A DNA stretch of 64,000 bases from Paenibacillus ginsengihumi DSM 21568 (lineage in GTDB: Bacteria; Bacillota; Bacilli; Paenibacillales; NBRC-103111): positions 186,131-250,130 of the forward strand of contig NZ_KB905549.1 of the NCBI RefSeq assembly GCF_000380965.1, written 5' to 3'. Shown here piece by piece: positions 52,170-59,583 of the stretch. Numbering within the stretch: position 1 is the stretch's first letter; the number at the start of each line of letters is the position of its first letter. Made by a program: the position numbers and the translations under genes. Below the pieces are notes generated by a model that saw nothing but the letters and a program-made list of their open reading frames with translations, did not search any database and was not told where the DNA came from.

Positions 52170-52584
52170 ATTGACCTTAGCAATGTTAGCACTTTCATTT
52201 TATTGTAACATAAGAATTGAAATTGTTGACGCTCCCGAACATAAAATTCCGTTTATTGTAATATTTGTGCGAATGGAGGAACTTGCGAAGAGGTCAAAGG
52301 GATGGGCCTGCCGCATCGCTATCTCTTCATCTTAAAACAAGCCGTTGCGGACGAAAATAAACGATTCTGCCAAAACCATAATGTATTCTGCTGCTCATGT
52401 CAGCGAAATGCACGATCGCACGATCGCCGGCCTTATGCAGTTCGAAAGAATCGCGGCCGAAACGAATAACGCCCGCTCGCTTCCCGGGCGGAAGTCGGAC
52501 GGGCGTAAAGATCGAACGCCGAACAAGAACCTTATACTATTACAACAAATGGCAGGCTATCCCTGGAAGAACAGCCTGCTCATA
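52170..52584. other. Gap upstream of AraC/Cache and downstream of AbrB-like gene
   Basis: No gene seen. Two hairpins face the end of the AbrB-like gene on the minus strand: GCAGGCT...AGCCTGC at 52552-52579 followed by CATTTGTTG, and ACGCCCG...CGGGCGT at 52469-52506 followed by TATT. The first is the likelier terminator. The AT-rich stretch 52190-52275 should hold the promoter of the AraC/Cache gene, but I could not assign it. Confidence 0.5.
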
Positions 52585-53037
52585 TTAGGATATGCTGCCT
52601 TTGCGCAAAATTTGGCTTACGCGCCCCGGAGTGATCCCGATCATTCGGGCCCATTCCGTCTGGGTGGCGTCCGGATAGGAGCGCATCACTTCAGCCAGCC
52701 GCTCGGCCCCATTCCCTTTTCTGCCCGATTTCGGCTTTACCGGCTCGCTTTCCGTTGCTGCCGCAGACTCCTGCATAGCCAGTTCGGGATTCACAAGGTG
52801 CCGCGCTTCATTCAGACAAGAACTGCAAACAAATCTGCCTCGAAAATACGTCAAGTCATCTGCCGATTGACAAAACAAGCACGCCTGCGTCTGGTATTTG
52901 CGCAAAATAATCCGGCTGTCATCCACGAAAAACTCGATAGGGTCCTTCTCCCCTATTTCCAGCACTCGGCGCAGCTCGATAGGCAGCACAACGCGCCCCA
53001 ACTCGTCGACCAAACGAACAATACCGGTACTTTTCAT
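52585..53037 (-). CDS. AbrB-like regulator with zinc ribbon and C-terminal helix-turn-helix
   Basis: Protein of 150 residues in three modules. Residues 1-48 form a SpoVT/AbrB swapped-hairpin DNA-binding domain (VRLVDELGRVVLPIELRRVL). Residues 53-76 have a CLFC...CSSC zinc-ribbon pattern. After a Lys/Pro-rich linker, residues 112-148 look like a helix-turn-helix (ATQTEWARMIGITPGRVSQI). AbrB itself is only about 95 residues, so the last module is an addition. The start ATG 53037 follows GGAGGG. Likely a transition-state or sporulation regulator; targets are unknown. Confidence 0.8.
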   Translation of the reverse strand: MKSTGIVRLVDELGRVVLPIELRRVLEIGEKDPIEFFVDDSRIILRKYQTQACLFCQSADDLTYFRGRFVCSSCLNEARHLVNPELAMQESAAATESEPVKPKSGRKGNGAERLAEVMRSYPDATQTEWARMIGITPGRVSQILRKGSIS

Positions 53038-53345
53038 CGCTTTCCCTCCATATCTTTTCGGACAAACCTCCGTTAAAAATATTTATTCGATTTAATCCTA
53101 AAAAATCCTGTATGGATTTGCTGAAATGATCGGATTTTGTAAAAACGGAGCGCGGTCAGGGCATTGCATCGCGTCGGCAGTCTGAAGCGCTCGAACCGGA
53201 AACGCTAACGCAGCTTAAGAAGCTTAAGATGACGGCTTCTACCCGCGCCTTACTCTTTGAAAGGACAAATCGCCGCAGGAGCCTTTTTACGTTGCACGGC
53301 ATTGTCTGACATGGTAAAATTAACGGTATAAGATTAGTTTTTTAA

Positions 53346-53719
53346 GCTGTATACTGAAAAGAGTCTTACCGCTGCCGAACGGTAAAGACTCTTAGGACTT
53401 GAAAAGGCTGTGGATCACCACGGCGCGCTAAAGTCAAAACTGCTTCAGCGAAAACCTACCGCTTGGGCTCCTAACCTACTTCGCGGTGGGTTTTCGCTTG
53501 TTTCGAAACTTTTTGCGCAGCAGGCGGTACAGCTTCCGAATACCAAACGCGAGGCTTAGTATCGCAGCAATCCATCGCAGCACATCAAGCAACGCCACAA
53601 GTGCGACCATCGGCGTCACCCCCTTCCGGGAAGCTCCGCCGTGGTCCGAAAACACCCACTCGCGATTTTCAGTCCATACCGTCGATTATAGCATATCCTT
53701 TATGTTCACTCTAGTAAAT
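53346..53719. repeat. Small-peptide module, copy 1
   Basis: A 370-base segment nearly identical to 54054-54426. It contains, on the minus strand, an extended -10 promoter (TGCTATAAT, about 53687-53695), a 44-codon gene, a 3-prime stem GCGAAAACCCACCGC/GCGGTAGGTTTTCGC and a terminator AAGAGTCTTTACCG...CGGTAAGACTCTTTT (53357-53393). The similarity stops at GTATACTGAAAAGAG on one side and CTCTAGTAAA on the other. Confidence 0.8.
53476..53610 (-). CDS. 44-residue hydrophobic/basic peptide (type I toxin-like), copy 1
   Basis: From ATG 53610 to TAG 53476. The peptide begins MVALVALLDVLRWIAAILSL (one membrane segment, residues 2-23) and ends in a strongly basic tail with KKFRNKRK. AGGGGGTG lies 6-9 bases upstream. 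The layout (own promoter, short leader, hydrophobic peptide with cationic tail, highly structured 3-prime end, duplication) is that of type I toxins such as TxpA/BsrG, but the sequence is not one of the families I know and I see no certain antisense promoter. Of six base differences from copy 2, three are silent and the others conservative (A/V, G/S, K/R), which supports coding. Confidence 0.6.
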   Translation of the reverse strand: MVALVALLDVLRWIAAILSLAFGIRKLYRLLRKKFRNKRKPTAK

Positions 53720-54053
53720 TTTTCAAGTTTTTCCGAAACGGATTGGGGTCTAATTTCCAGGTACACTTGTGAATTCTCTGCATAATATAATACAGAATCG
53801 GTGACGATTCTAAGGGAAATTCGGATTGGCACGCCTCTGGGGGTAATGCCAGTATGCAGCTGGCAATACCCCGAACTATTCATAATCTTATAAACCGGAA
53901 TGGACAGAACTCTTCAAGCGGCTCTATACATAGAGAAGCCTTCGCACATTGCATGACAACGGGTGACGTGTTAAAATAAACTTGAAACCTACTGTTAGGC
54001 GTAGTCAATTACAACTTGTACCGTTGGAAACTGCTGTATAAGTTCTGCGCTTA
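53720..54053. other. Gap between the two small-peptide modules
   Basis: About 330 bases. A minus-strand frame of 65 codons (53686-53883) is open, but has no ribosome site and runs into the promoter of copy 1; I do not call it. Otherwise nothing recognisable. Confidence 0.4.
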
Positions 54054-54426
54054 AAGCCGTATACTGAAAAGAGCCTTTACCGCTGCGAACGGTAAAGACT
54101 CTCAGGACTTGAAAGGCTGTGGATCACCACGGCGCGCATGCAAAACGAATTTGCAAACGAAAACCTACCGTTTAGGCTCCCAACCTATCTAGCGGTGGGT
54201 TTTCGCTTGTTTCGAAACTTTTTGCGCAGCAGGCGGTACAGCTTCCGAATACTAAACACGAGGCTTAATATCGCAGCTATCCATCGCAGCACGTCAAGCA
54301 ACGCCACAAGTGCGACCATCGGCGTCACCCCCTTTCGGGAAGCTGCGCCGTGGTCCGAAAACATCCACTCGCGATTTCAGTCCATACCGTCGATTATAGC
54401 ATATTCTTCATATTCACTCTAGTAAA
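54054..54426. repeat. Small-peptide module, copy 2
   Basis: Second copy of the module at 53346-53719, same orientation. Promoter (TGCTATAAT), 44-codon gene, 3-prime stem and terminator (54069-54102) are all conserved. Confidence 0.8.
54185..54319 (-). CDS. 44-residue hydrophobic/basic peptide (type I toxin-like), copy 2
   Basis: From ATG 54319 to TAG 54185, with AGGGGGTG upstream. It has the same membrane segment as copy 1, but with LVFSI in place of LAFGI and a final Arg instead of Lys. The conserved 3-prime stem pairs the last codons (RKPTA) with the untranslated region. See copy 1 for the argument; a role in membrane damage, signalling or something else cannot be decided. Confidence 0.6.
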   Translation of the reverse strand: MVALVALLDVLRWIAAILSLVFSIRKLYRLLRKKFRNKRKPTAR

Positions 54427-54463
54427 CTTCCGAAATTGCCGCGTCCGCAGACTAACCTATCGC

Positions 54464-55072
54464 TTAAGGGGCCGCAATCGTCCGGGCGATGACGGACAAC
54501 AAGTTGAGCGTAATATGAACGAAGATCGGGACGGCGATCGTCCCGCTTTTTTTGTAGGCGAAGCACAGGAGCAGGCCAACCGCAAAATAGGCAGGAATCC
54601 GCGCCGGATCGAGATGCCCGAGCGCGAATAACGCGGACGAGAGAAGCGCCCCGATCCAAAAGCCCGTCTTTTTCTCGAAAAAAGGAAACAAGATTTTGCG
54701 GTATACAATTTCTTCGATCACCGGGGCGACTGCAATCACGACAAACGGCATGATCAAATACTCCCCGAGCAGGTCATCCATCCGGACCTCGGGATTTTGG
54801 CCGCCGAGCAGCAGCGACATAAGCACCGTATTCGCAGCATGTGCGATGATGCCGTATTTGATGGCAAACCAGGTCCAGCGGTAATTGGCCTTATCCTTCA
54901 ACACCGCGTTCCAATCCGCTGCCGCCATCTCCCGCCGAAGCAAATAGACGACCGCCATCAGACTGAGCAGCGGCACGAAAGCGGCCGTATACCGGTTAAT
55001 AAACAATGCGATCGGCCCGGGGCCGACGAACAAGACAAAAAGAATCAATATGTATATATAATTTCTGTTCAC
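54464..55072 (-). CDS. CPBP-family intramembrane metalloprotease
   Basis: Membrane protease of about 202 residues with six to seven hydrophobic segments. The CPBP (Abi/CAAX-like) motifs are in order: EEIVYRKILFPFFE (EExxxR), FALGHLDP (FxxxH) and VHITLNLLS (HxxxN). The start is GTG 55072, 5 bases after GGAAGG; GTG 55078 is an alternative. It sits just downstream of the agr-like genes in the same direction, separated by a perfect terminator. In Staphylococcus the CPBP protease MroQ acts in AgrD maturation, so a similar role here is plausible but unproven. Confidence 0.85.
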   Translation of the reverse strand: MNRNYIYILILFVLFVGPGPIALFINRYTAAFVPLLSLMAVVYLLRREMAAADWNAVLKDKANYRWTWFAIKYGIIAHAANTVLMSLLLGGQNPEVRMDDLLGEYLIMPFVVIAVAPVIEEIVYRKILFPFFEKKTGFWIGALLSSALFALGHLDPARIPAYFAVGLLLCFAYKKSGTIAVPIFVHITLNLLSVIARTIAAP

Positions 55073-55112
55073 AGGCACCTTCCGTTCCGTGTCGACTTCA
55101 AGCTTTACAAAT

Positions 55113-55146
55113 AAAAAGAATCTGTTATTAATAACAGATTCTTTTT
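55113..55146. terminator. Perfect bidirectional terminator after the agr-like genes
   Basis: A perfect 34-bp palindrome, AAAAAGAATCTGTTATT and its reverse complement, giving a 15-bp stem, TTAA loop and flanking A/T runs on both strands. Confidence 0.95.
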
Positions 55147-55177
55147 ATATAGAAGTTCTCTCTTGTTGCTATTGCCC

Positions 55178-55309
55178 CTATTTCTTCAGCAACTCTTGAG
55201 GTACGGCAGGCTTATGCCAATAAAACGAGAAGGTTGTCGGCAACGACAACAGAGCCAGAGGAACCAACAGGGCATTAAGACCTACTGCCAAAATCGTTTT
55301 CACTTTCAT
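55178..55309 (-). CDS. AgrD-like cyclic lactone autoinducer peptide precursor
   Basis: 43 codons from ATG 55309 to TAG 55178, with a strong AAGGAGG site. Three-part AgrD layout: an amphipathic/hydrophobic leader (residues 1-24, MKVKTILAVGLNALLVPLAL), a core around TTFSFYWH, and an acidic/amide C-terminal recognition tail PAVPQELLKK that resembles DEVPKELTQL of staphylococcal AgrD. The usual ring Cys is Ser, so the product would be a lactone (ring SFYWH predicted), as in S. intermedius. The gene starts inside the end of agrB. Confidence 0.8.
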   Translation of the reverse strand: MKVKTILAVGLNALLVPLALLSLPTTFSFYWHKPAVPQELLKK

Positions 55310-55871
55310 TGAATAAGCCTCCTTCAAATTTTTTTATCAATTTTGCACAAGTTGTTGTCAAAGACAAAGCTTGTACAAAAAAGACCGATGCTAATAAAGA
55401 ACTTTGAATAAAAAAATTGCTGAGGACGAACAGCGAAGCTGCAATCTTGATCGCCAGCTTGTACGCCGGCTTCACTTCGCGAATTTCGTCGATTCCACTG
55501 GGAGCTCTTAAAATAAATATGTATAGCGAAAAAGCGTTAAGTACAAGCCCCAGGTACAAAAAATCAAACTTCAGATGAATGATGGCAAGGAAGCATACAA
55601 TCGTTGCAATGCAGCACGTTAACGATGATGTTAGGTGCACGCCTCCGGTCAAAAACCTTAACAAGGTAAAGATTGCCACCACTATGAAGAAATTTGTTGT
55701 ATTACCAGTTATTATACATGCTATTAGCGAAATTAGCAATGCCAAAATCGTATTAATCGCAATTATTGATGAATATGTCAAAACTTCTACAGAAGCCGAC
55801 TGAGGATTGTTTGCTTTGATAAATTCGGCCAACCGGACCGCAGCCCTATCGATAACGTTTGCTTTTCTCAT
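55275..55871 (-). CDS. AgrB-like accessory protease/transporter
   Basis: Membrane endopeptidase of 198 residues that would cut the C-terminal tail of the AgrD-like peptide and form the ring. The catalytic His and Cys are in RFLTGGVHLTSSLTC, seven residues apart exactly as in AgrB (H77/C84). About five to six transmembrane segments follow the amphipathic N-terminus (VIDRAAVRLAEFIKANNP). The start ATG 55871 has GGGG upstream and overlaps the receptor-like gene by 26 bases; the end overlaps the peptide gene by 35 bases. Length is normal. Confidence 0.9.
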   Translation of the reverse strand: MRKANVIDRAAVRLAEFIKANNPQSASVEVLTYSSIIAINTILALLISLIACIITGNTTNFFIVVAIFTLLRFLTGGVHLTSSLTCCIATIVCFLAIIHLKFDFLYLGLVLNAFSLYIFILRAPSGIDEIREVKPAYKLAIKIAASLFVLSNFFIQSSLLASVFFVQALSLTTTCAKLIKKFEGGLFNESENDFGSRS

Positions 55872-56574
55872 TGTTTATCAACCCCACCGAATTATTATAT
55901 CGTTGATTCAGAATTCGCTTATTGTGCCTGTATGCGATAAACAGTGCAGCAAGCAGCGTGGCGAGGATAACAAAAAAAGTCGCAATATGTATGATCGAGT
56001 AGTTCTCTTTTTCCAGGAAAAACAGGTTGATCTGGACAGCGGCCCAAGTCAATACGAGCAGACCGCCAACGATAAAATTCGACGGCGTCAGCGCCGTCCT
56101 GCCCTGCATATGCCTCTTCAAGAACATGAATCCGAATTTGCGAGAGTTGATAAGATAGGTCAAGCCGAACAAGATAATGGATGTGACCAGTTGAACGAAG
56201 GTCATGTGAAATATCGAGGACGATATATTCATGACGCTGGTAACCCCGAGTAATTCGGCCAAAATCCCTACGGCAAATTCCGTGATGAACCCGACTGTTG
56301 TAAAAATAAATCCGAGCAGAAACGAGTAAAAGATCGGCGTCCCAAAAACGACCGTGCACGAAACAATTACAAACATGGGAAGAAAGAGAATGGTGATCGG
56401 CTTCATGTTGGCAATCTCGGAAAAATAATAAAACAGACAGCTCATGACCGTGGTGATGGCAAAAATTTTGAACACGATCTCTTTATTGTAGGCCAGCCGA
56501 AATAAAGTGAGCGTAAAATACAATGATGCAAAATACTCAACGATGTACGTGAGAATACGTGCCACAGAAATCAT
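55846..56574 (-). CDS. AgrC-like membrane receptor domain without kinase
   Basis: Protein of 242 residues with about seven transmembrane segments (for example ILTYIVEYFASLYFTLTLF, IFYSFLLGFIFTTVGFITEF, IIHIATFFVILATLLAALF) and a short basic tail (YRHNKRILNQRYNNSVG). This is the layout of the peptide-binding half of AgrC-type kinases, but the protein stops where the dimerisation and ATPase domains should begin. The next gene overlaps its end, so this is not a frameshift. The start ATG 56574 has AGGCGGTG upstream. No AgrA-type regulator is nearby. It could instead be an unrelated membrane protein. Confidence 0.6.
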   Translation of the reverse strand: MISVARILTYIVEYFASLYFTLTLFRLAYNKEIVFKIFAITTVMSCLFYYFSEIANMKPITILFLPMFVIVSCTVVFGTPIFYSFLLGFIFTTVGFITEFAVGILAELLGVTSVMNISSSIFHMTFVQLVTSIILFGLTYLINSRKFGFMFLKRHMQGRTALTPSNFIVGGLLVLTWAAVQINLFFLEKENYSIIHIATFFVILATLLAALFIAYRHNKRILNQRYNNSVGLINNEKSKRYR

Positions 56575-56742
56575 CTTTCACCGCCTGCCTTGTCTGTAAG
56601 AACACATATTAATTAGTACCATAAAAATGATCCCTTGGCTATCAAGCGCGAGTCGGAAAATGTAACTATTTGTAGCCCAATATAATAGGACTCAATCAAA
56701 ATCATAGTCTTGAAGACTCGATTCTAAATATTTATTTATATT

Positions 56743-56771
56743 TTACAAATGATTTACTTACGCTTACAAAT
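56743..56771. promoter_or_regulatory. Candidate LytTR-type direct repeat
   Basis: TTACAAAT at 56743-56750 and 56764-56771: start-to-start distance 21 bp (13-base gap). LytTR regulators such as AgrA and ComE bind two direct repeats 21-22 bp apart; on the minus strand the half-sites read ATTTGTAA, partly like ACAGTTAAG. About 170 bases upstream of the receptor-like gene. Confidence 0.45.
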
Positions 56772-56884
56772 CATTAATTTAATTATACTTGCTTTACGGC
56801 AGCTTGCAAAGGAAAATATCGCGCCGGGTGCACCAAAAGCCTATGATCGGCGCATTCGCAAGTTTAATTTTTACATCTATACAA

Positions 56885-56930
56885 ATAAAATGAACCCCCG
56901 CATAAGTCCGCGGCATCGCGGAGCGGGGGT
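56885..56930 (-). terminator. Terminator after the sugar isomerase gene
   Basis: Minus strand ACCCCCGC...GCGGGGGT followed by TCATTTTATTTG. Confidence 0.7.
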
Positions 56931-56972
56931 CACTGTATATGAGTCTTTAGCCTATACGGGCGGGACAAAAAA

Positions 56973-57854
56973 CTAGGCGCCTGCGTGCAGCTCCGCCCAC
57001 AGCTCCTCCGCCGTATTTTTCAGCAGAAGCGCTTGCTGCCAGCGGTCCGATATTTCCTCTCTTTGTCCGAAGCTGTCCCGGGACCGGGTGATCGCATAGT
57101 CCGGTGGTCCGAGCTCGGTAACGAACGGAAAGACGTCTCCCGGCTGCGTTTCCCGCAGCCAATATCCCATCCCTTTAAGCCACCAGCGCTTGAAATGCCC
57201 GAACATCGGATGCTCGCCATTGGGTCCGACATCCACCTGAACCTGCTCCCCGTTGGAAACGCGGGCATGAATGCAGGACGTGCGCCGCAGAAGCTCGTCG
57301 AACAGCGCTTCCAGCGGCGGCGTAATTTCTCTCACTTCCCCGGCTACGACATAATGGGACAAATCGATCGTCAGACGCAGATCGGGAATCGCCCGCACAT
57401 ACCGGGCCGTGCGGATCAAGTCCTGAGTTACTCTGCCCCGGTGCGTCTCGATGAACACCGGCATGCCGGCCTTCCGGCCTTCCTCCGCCAGCCCCGCAAG
57501 CAGCGCAACTGCTTCCTCTCCGACAACGAACGAATCCATCACCTGGAGATTGATGTGCTGGACGCCGAACTCGCGGGCGCGGGGAATCAGTTCCGTCAGG
57601 TCGCTCACCGTTCTCGGGAACGCCCCGATGCTGAAGCTGAACTTGTATTCGTCCAGCAGACGCCGCCACCGCTCTGCTTCCTCCGGCGCGGGCAGCGCTC
57701 CGTTAATGCCGTGAAAGCCCGCTTCGGCCAGCTTTTCGAACTTCTTCTCGAGCGGCCACTCCTTGCCCTGCTCTCCGATCTTCACCATCGCCCACCACGA
57801 CTGCTGAACCTCGAGGCGCGGGGCGTTCCGGCTGCCGTCATTGACCCGCAGCAT
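56973..57854 (-). CDS. Sugar phosphate isomerase/epimerase family protein
   Basis: TIM-barrel protein of 293 residues (PF01261 superfamily). Candidate metal ligands: the Glu in MPVFIETHRGR, the Asp-His region in LTIDLSHYVVAGE, the His in CIHARVSNGEQVQVD and the Glu in FVTELGPPDYAI. The start is ATG 57854 with AGGAGG 7 bases upstream; the 12 residues before it are ignored. It stands alone between the agr-like locus and the peptide/nickel transporter. Substrate unknown. Confidence 0.85.
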   Translation of the reverse strand: MLRVNDGSRNAPRLEVQQSWWAMVKIGEQGKEWPLEKKFEKLAEAGFHGINGALPAPEEAERWRRLLDEYKFSFSIGAFPRTVSDLTELIPRAREFGVQHINLQVMDSFVVGEEAVALLAGLAEEGRKAGMPVFIETHRGRVTQDLIRTARYVRAIPDLRLTIDLSHYVVAGEVREITPPLEALFDELLRRTSCIHARVSNGEQVQVDVGPNGEHPMFGHFKRWWLKGMGYWLRETQPGDVFPFVTELGPPDYAITRSRDSFGQREEISDRWQQALLLKNTAEELWAELHAGA

Positions 57855-57992
57855 GAGAACCCTCCTCGGCACATAGAGATCAGATCGCATCTCAAGCCTG
57901 TCTGCGATCCGCTTTCATGGTCATTGTACCTGCGAGCATGGGCGTGCCGGAATGAAGATTCTGGCTGAAAAGCATAACGATCCTGCTATCGC

Positions 57993-58598
57993 TTACTGGA
58001 ACGCCCTCACGTCGACCGTCCGGTGGCAGAGCCTGTCCAGCAGCGGCTTCTCGTGACTGATGACCAGTACGCCCATGCCGCGGCGAGCGGCGACGTCGAG
58101 CACCGCATGCCAAATTTGCGCCTGGGTGACGGCGTCCAGCATCGCCGTCATCTCGTCGGCGATCAAATAGCGAGTGTGCGGGCCGAGCGCCCGCGCCACG
58201 CAAAACCGCTGCAGCTCCCCGCCTGACAGCTCGCGGGGCCAGCGGCTCAGCCACTGCGGCTCGATGCCCAGCGCCCGGAGCAGCGGCTCCTCGGGCATCC
58301 CGCCTTCGGTCAGGATGCGGCGCATCGTCCAGCGCGGATTGACTGCCTTCTCCGGATGCTGGAAGACAAGCTGCACCGGATGGTACCCTCGGGCGGGCGG
58401 CGCCGCGCCGTCCAGCAGCACCGTCCCCTCCTGCGGTTCCTCGTATCCGGCCAAAATGCGCGCGAGCGTCGTCTTGCCGCAACCGCTCGGGCCGACCAGA
58501 CCGACCACCTCGCCCGGCTGCACCGCCATGCTGACGCCGCGCAGCACCCACGGGCCGCGGCCGTAGCGAAAGCCGACGCCTTTCGCTTCAAGTGGCAT
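57993..58598 (-). CDS. Dipeptide/nickel-type ABC transporter ATPase (DppF/NikE-like)
   Basis: ATPase of 201 residues with Walker A GPSGCGKTT, signature LSGGELQRF, Walker B YLIADEMTAMLD and H-loop VISHE. It is shorter than typical DppF (about 320) because it lacks the C-terminal oligopeptide-type extension, as in NikE. The start ATG 58598 follows GAGGTG and overlaps the other ATPase gene by 11 bases. Last gene of the five-gene transport unit. Confidence 0.9.
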   Translation of the reverse strand: MPLEAKGVGFRYGRGPWVLRGVSMAVQPGEVVGLVGPSGCGKTTLARILAGYEEPQEGTVLLDGAAPPARGYHPVQLVFQHPEKAVNPRWTMRRILTEGGMPEEPLLRALGIEPQWLSRWPRELSGGELQRFCVARALGPHTRYLIADEMTAMLDAVTQAQIWHAVLDVAARRGMGVLVISHEKPLLDRLCHRTVDVRAFQ

Positions 58599-59511
58599 GG
58601 TGGCACCTCACCGTCCCGCCGCGCAGCTCGCGCAGCGCAGGTCTGGCCGCGGCGCATTCCGGCGTCGCCGCGGCGCAGCGCGGGGCGAAGGCGCAGCCCG
58701 CCGCGCCTTCGCTTGCCGGCGGCTGCAAGCCCGGCAGCGCGGCGAATTCGTTCTGCGGCAGCGCCCGCCACAGGGCGCGGCTGTACGGATGGCGCAGCGC
58801 CTCGCCCTGGCCCGCAAAGTCCGCTGACCGCGCCGTCTCGACGACGGTGCCGGCATACAGCACGGCGACCTTGTCCGCCACCGCAAGCGCCGCGGCGATG
58901 TCATGCGTAATCAGCATGACCGCGCAGCCGTCGTCCGCCAGCTCGCGCAGCCGGCCGAGCGCTTCCCGGACAGACGCATCGTCGAGACCGGGCGTCGGCT
59001 CGTCGGCGACGACGAGCCGCGGGCCGCCGACCGTCGCCGTCGCGACAAGCGCCCTTCTGGCCATGCCGCCGGACAGCTGGAACGGAAACAGCTTTTCGAC
59101 GAACGGCGCGAGCCCGTAGCGCTCGAAAATGCTGCGCTGCGCCCGGACCGGATCGCCTTGCCGCACGGCTGTTCTGACCTGCTTGCCGACCCGCATGAGC
59201 GGGTCCAAATAATCGACCGACTGCGGCACGAGCGCGATTTCCCTTCCCCGCAGCTTCTCCAGCAGGGAAGGCGTCAGCTCCCGCCCCTCGTACCGGATGC
59301 TGCCGGACACCGCGGCGTTCTCCGGAAGAATGCCCAAGATCGCGTGCGCGAGCAGGCTTTTGCCCGAGCCGCTGGCGCCGACGACCGCGACCAGCTCGCC
59401 GGCTTCGATCGACAGGCACAGATCCCGGACGGCGGTTATACGCTTCTGCCGCAGACCGCGTTCGTATTGAGTAAAAGCGATCGTCAGCTCGGTCACCTCA
59501 AGAATCGGCAC
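58588..59511 (-). CDS. Dipeptide/nickel-type ABC transporter ATPase (DppD/NikD-like)
   Basis: ATPase of about 307 residues. Walker A GASGSGKS, Q-loop LVPQSVDYLDP, signature LSGGMARRALVA, Walker B LVVADEPTPGLDD, H-loop LITHD, and the Cys-containing C-terminal extension CAFAPRCAAATPECAAARP typical of the oligopeptide branch. I prefer GTG 59511, 8 bases after AAGGAGG; ATG 59517 lies too near that site. It pairs with the DppF/NikE-like ATPase to energise the two permeases. Confidence 0.9.
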   Translation of the reverse strand: MPILEVTELTIAFTQYERGLRQKRITAVRDLCLSIEAGELVAVVGASGSGKSLLAHAILGILPENAAVSGSIRYEGRELTPSLLEKLRGREIALVPQSVDYLDPLMRVGKQVRTAVRQGDPVRAQRSIFERYGLAPFVEKLFPFQLSGGMARRALVATATVGGPRLVVADEPTPGLDDASVREALGRLRELADDGCAVMLITHDIAAALAVADKVAVLYAGTVVETARSADFAGQGEALRHPYSRALWRALPQNEFAALPGLQPPASEGAAGCAFAPRCAAATPECAAARPALRELRGGTVRCHHAT

Positions 59512-59583
59512 CGCCATCGCCTCCTTCCGCTGTAGTTTTTTTAAGCGTACCAGCCTTTCCCGGGGCGGCTCCCGCGCGGGCCG

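Larger units (their letters stand above)
56575..56972. other. Control region of the agr-like operon
   Basis: AT-rich, unlike its surroundings, and without a gene. It holds the direct repeat described at 56743-56771, a TATAAT on the plus strand near 56690, and the terminator of the isomerase gene at 56885-56930. A clear minus-strand promoter could not be fixed. Confidence 0.5.

Noticed and set aside
53346..53480. Antisense RNA (antitoxin) promoter in the small-peptide modules
   Set aside because: GTATACT near the module edge is -10-like, but no matching -35 is clear and other candidates are not conserved between copies.
53686..53883. 65-codon minus-strand ORF between the small-peptide modules
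   Set aside because: No ribosome site, absent next to copy 2, and it runs across the promoter of copy 1.
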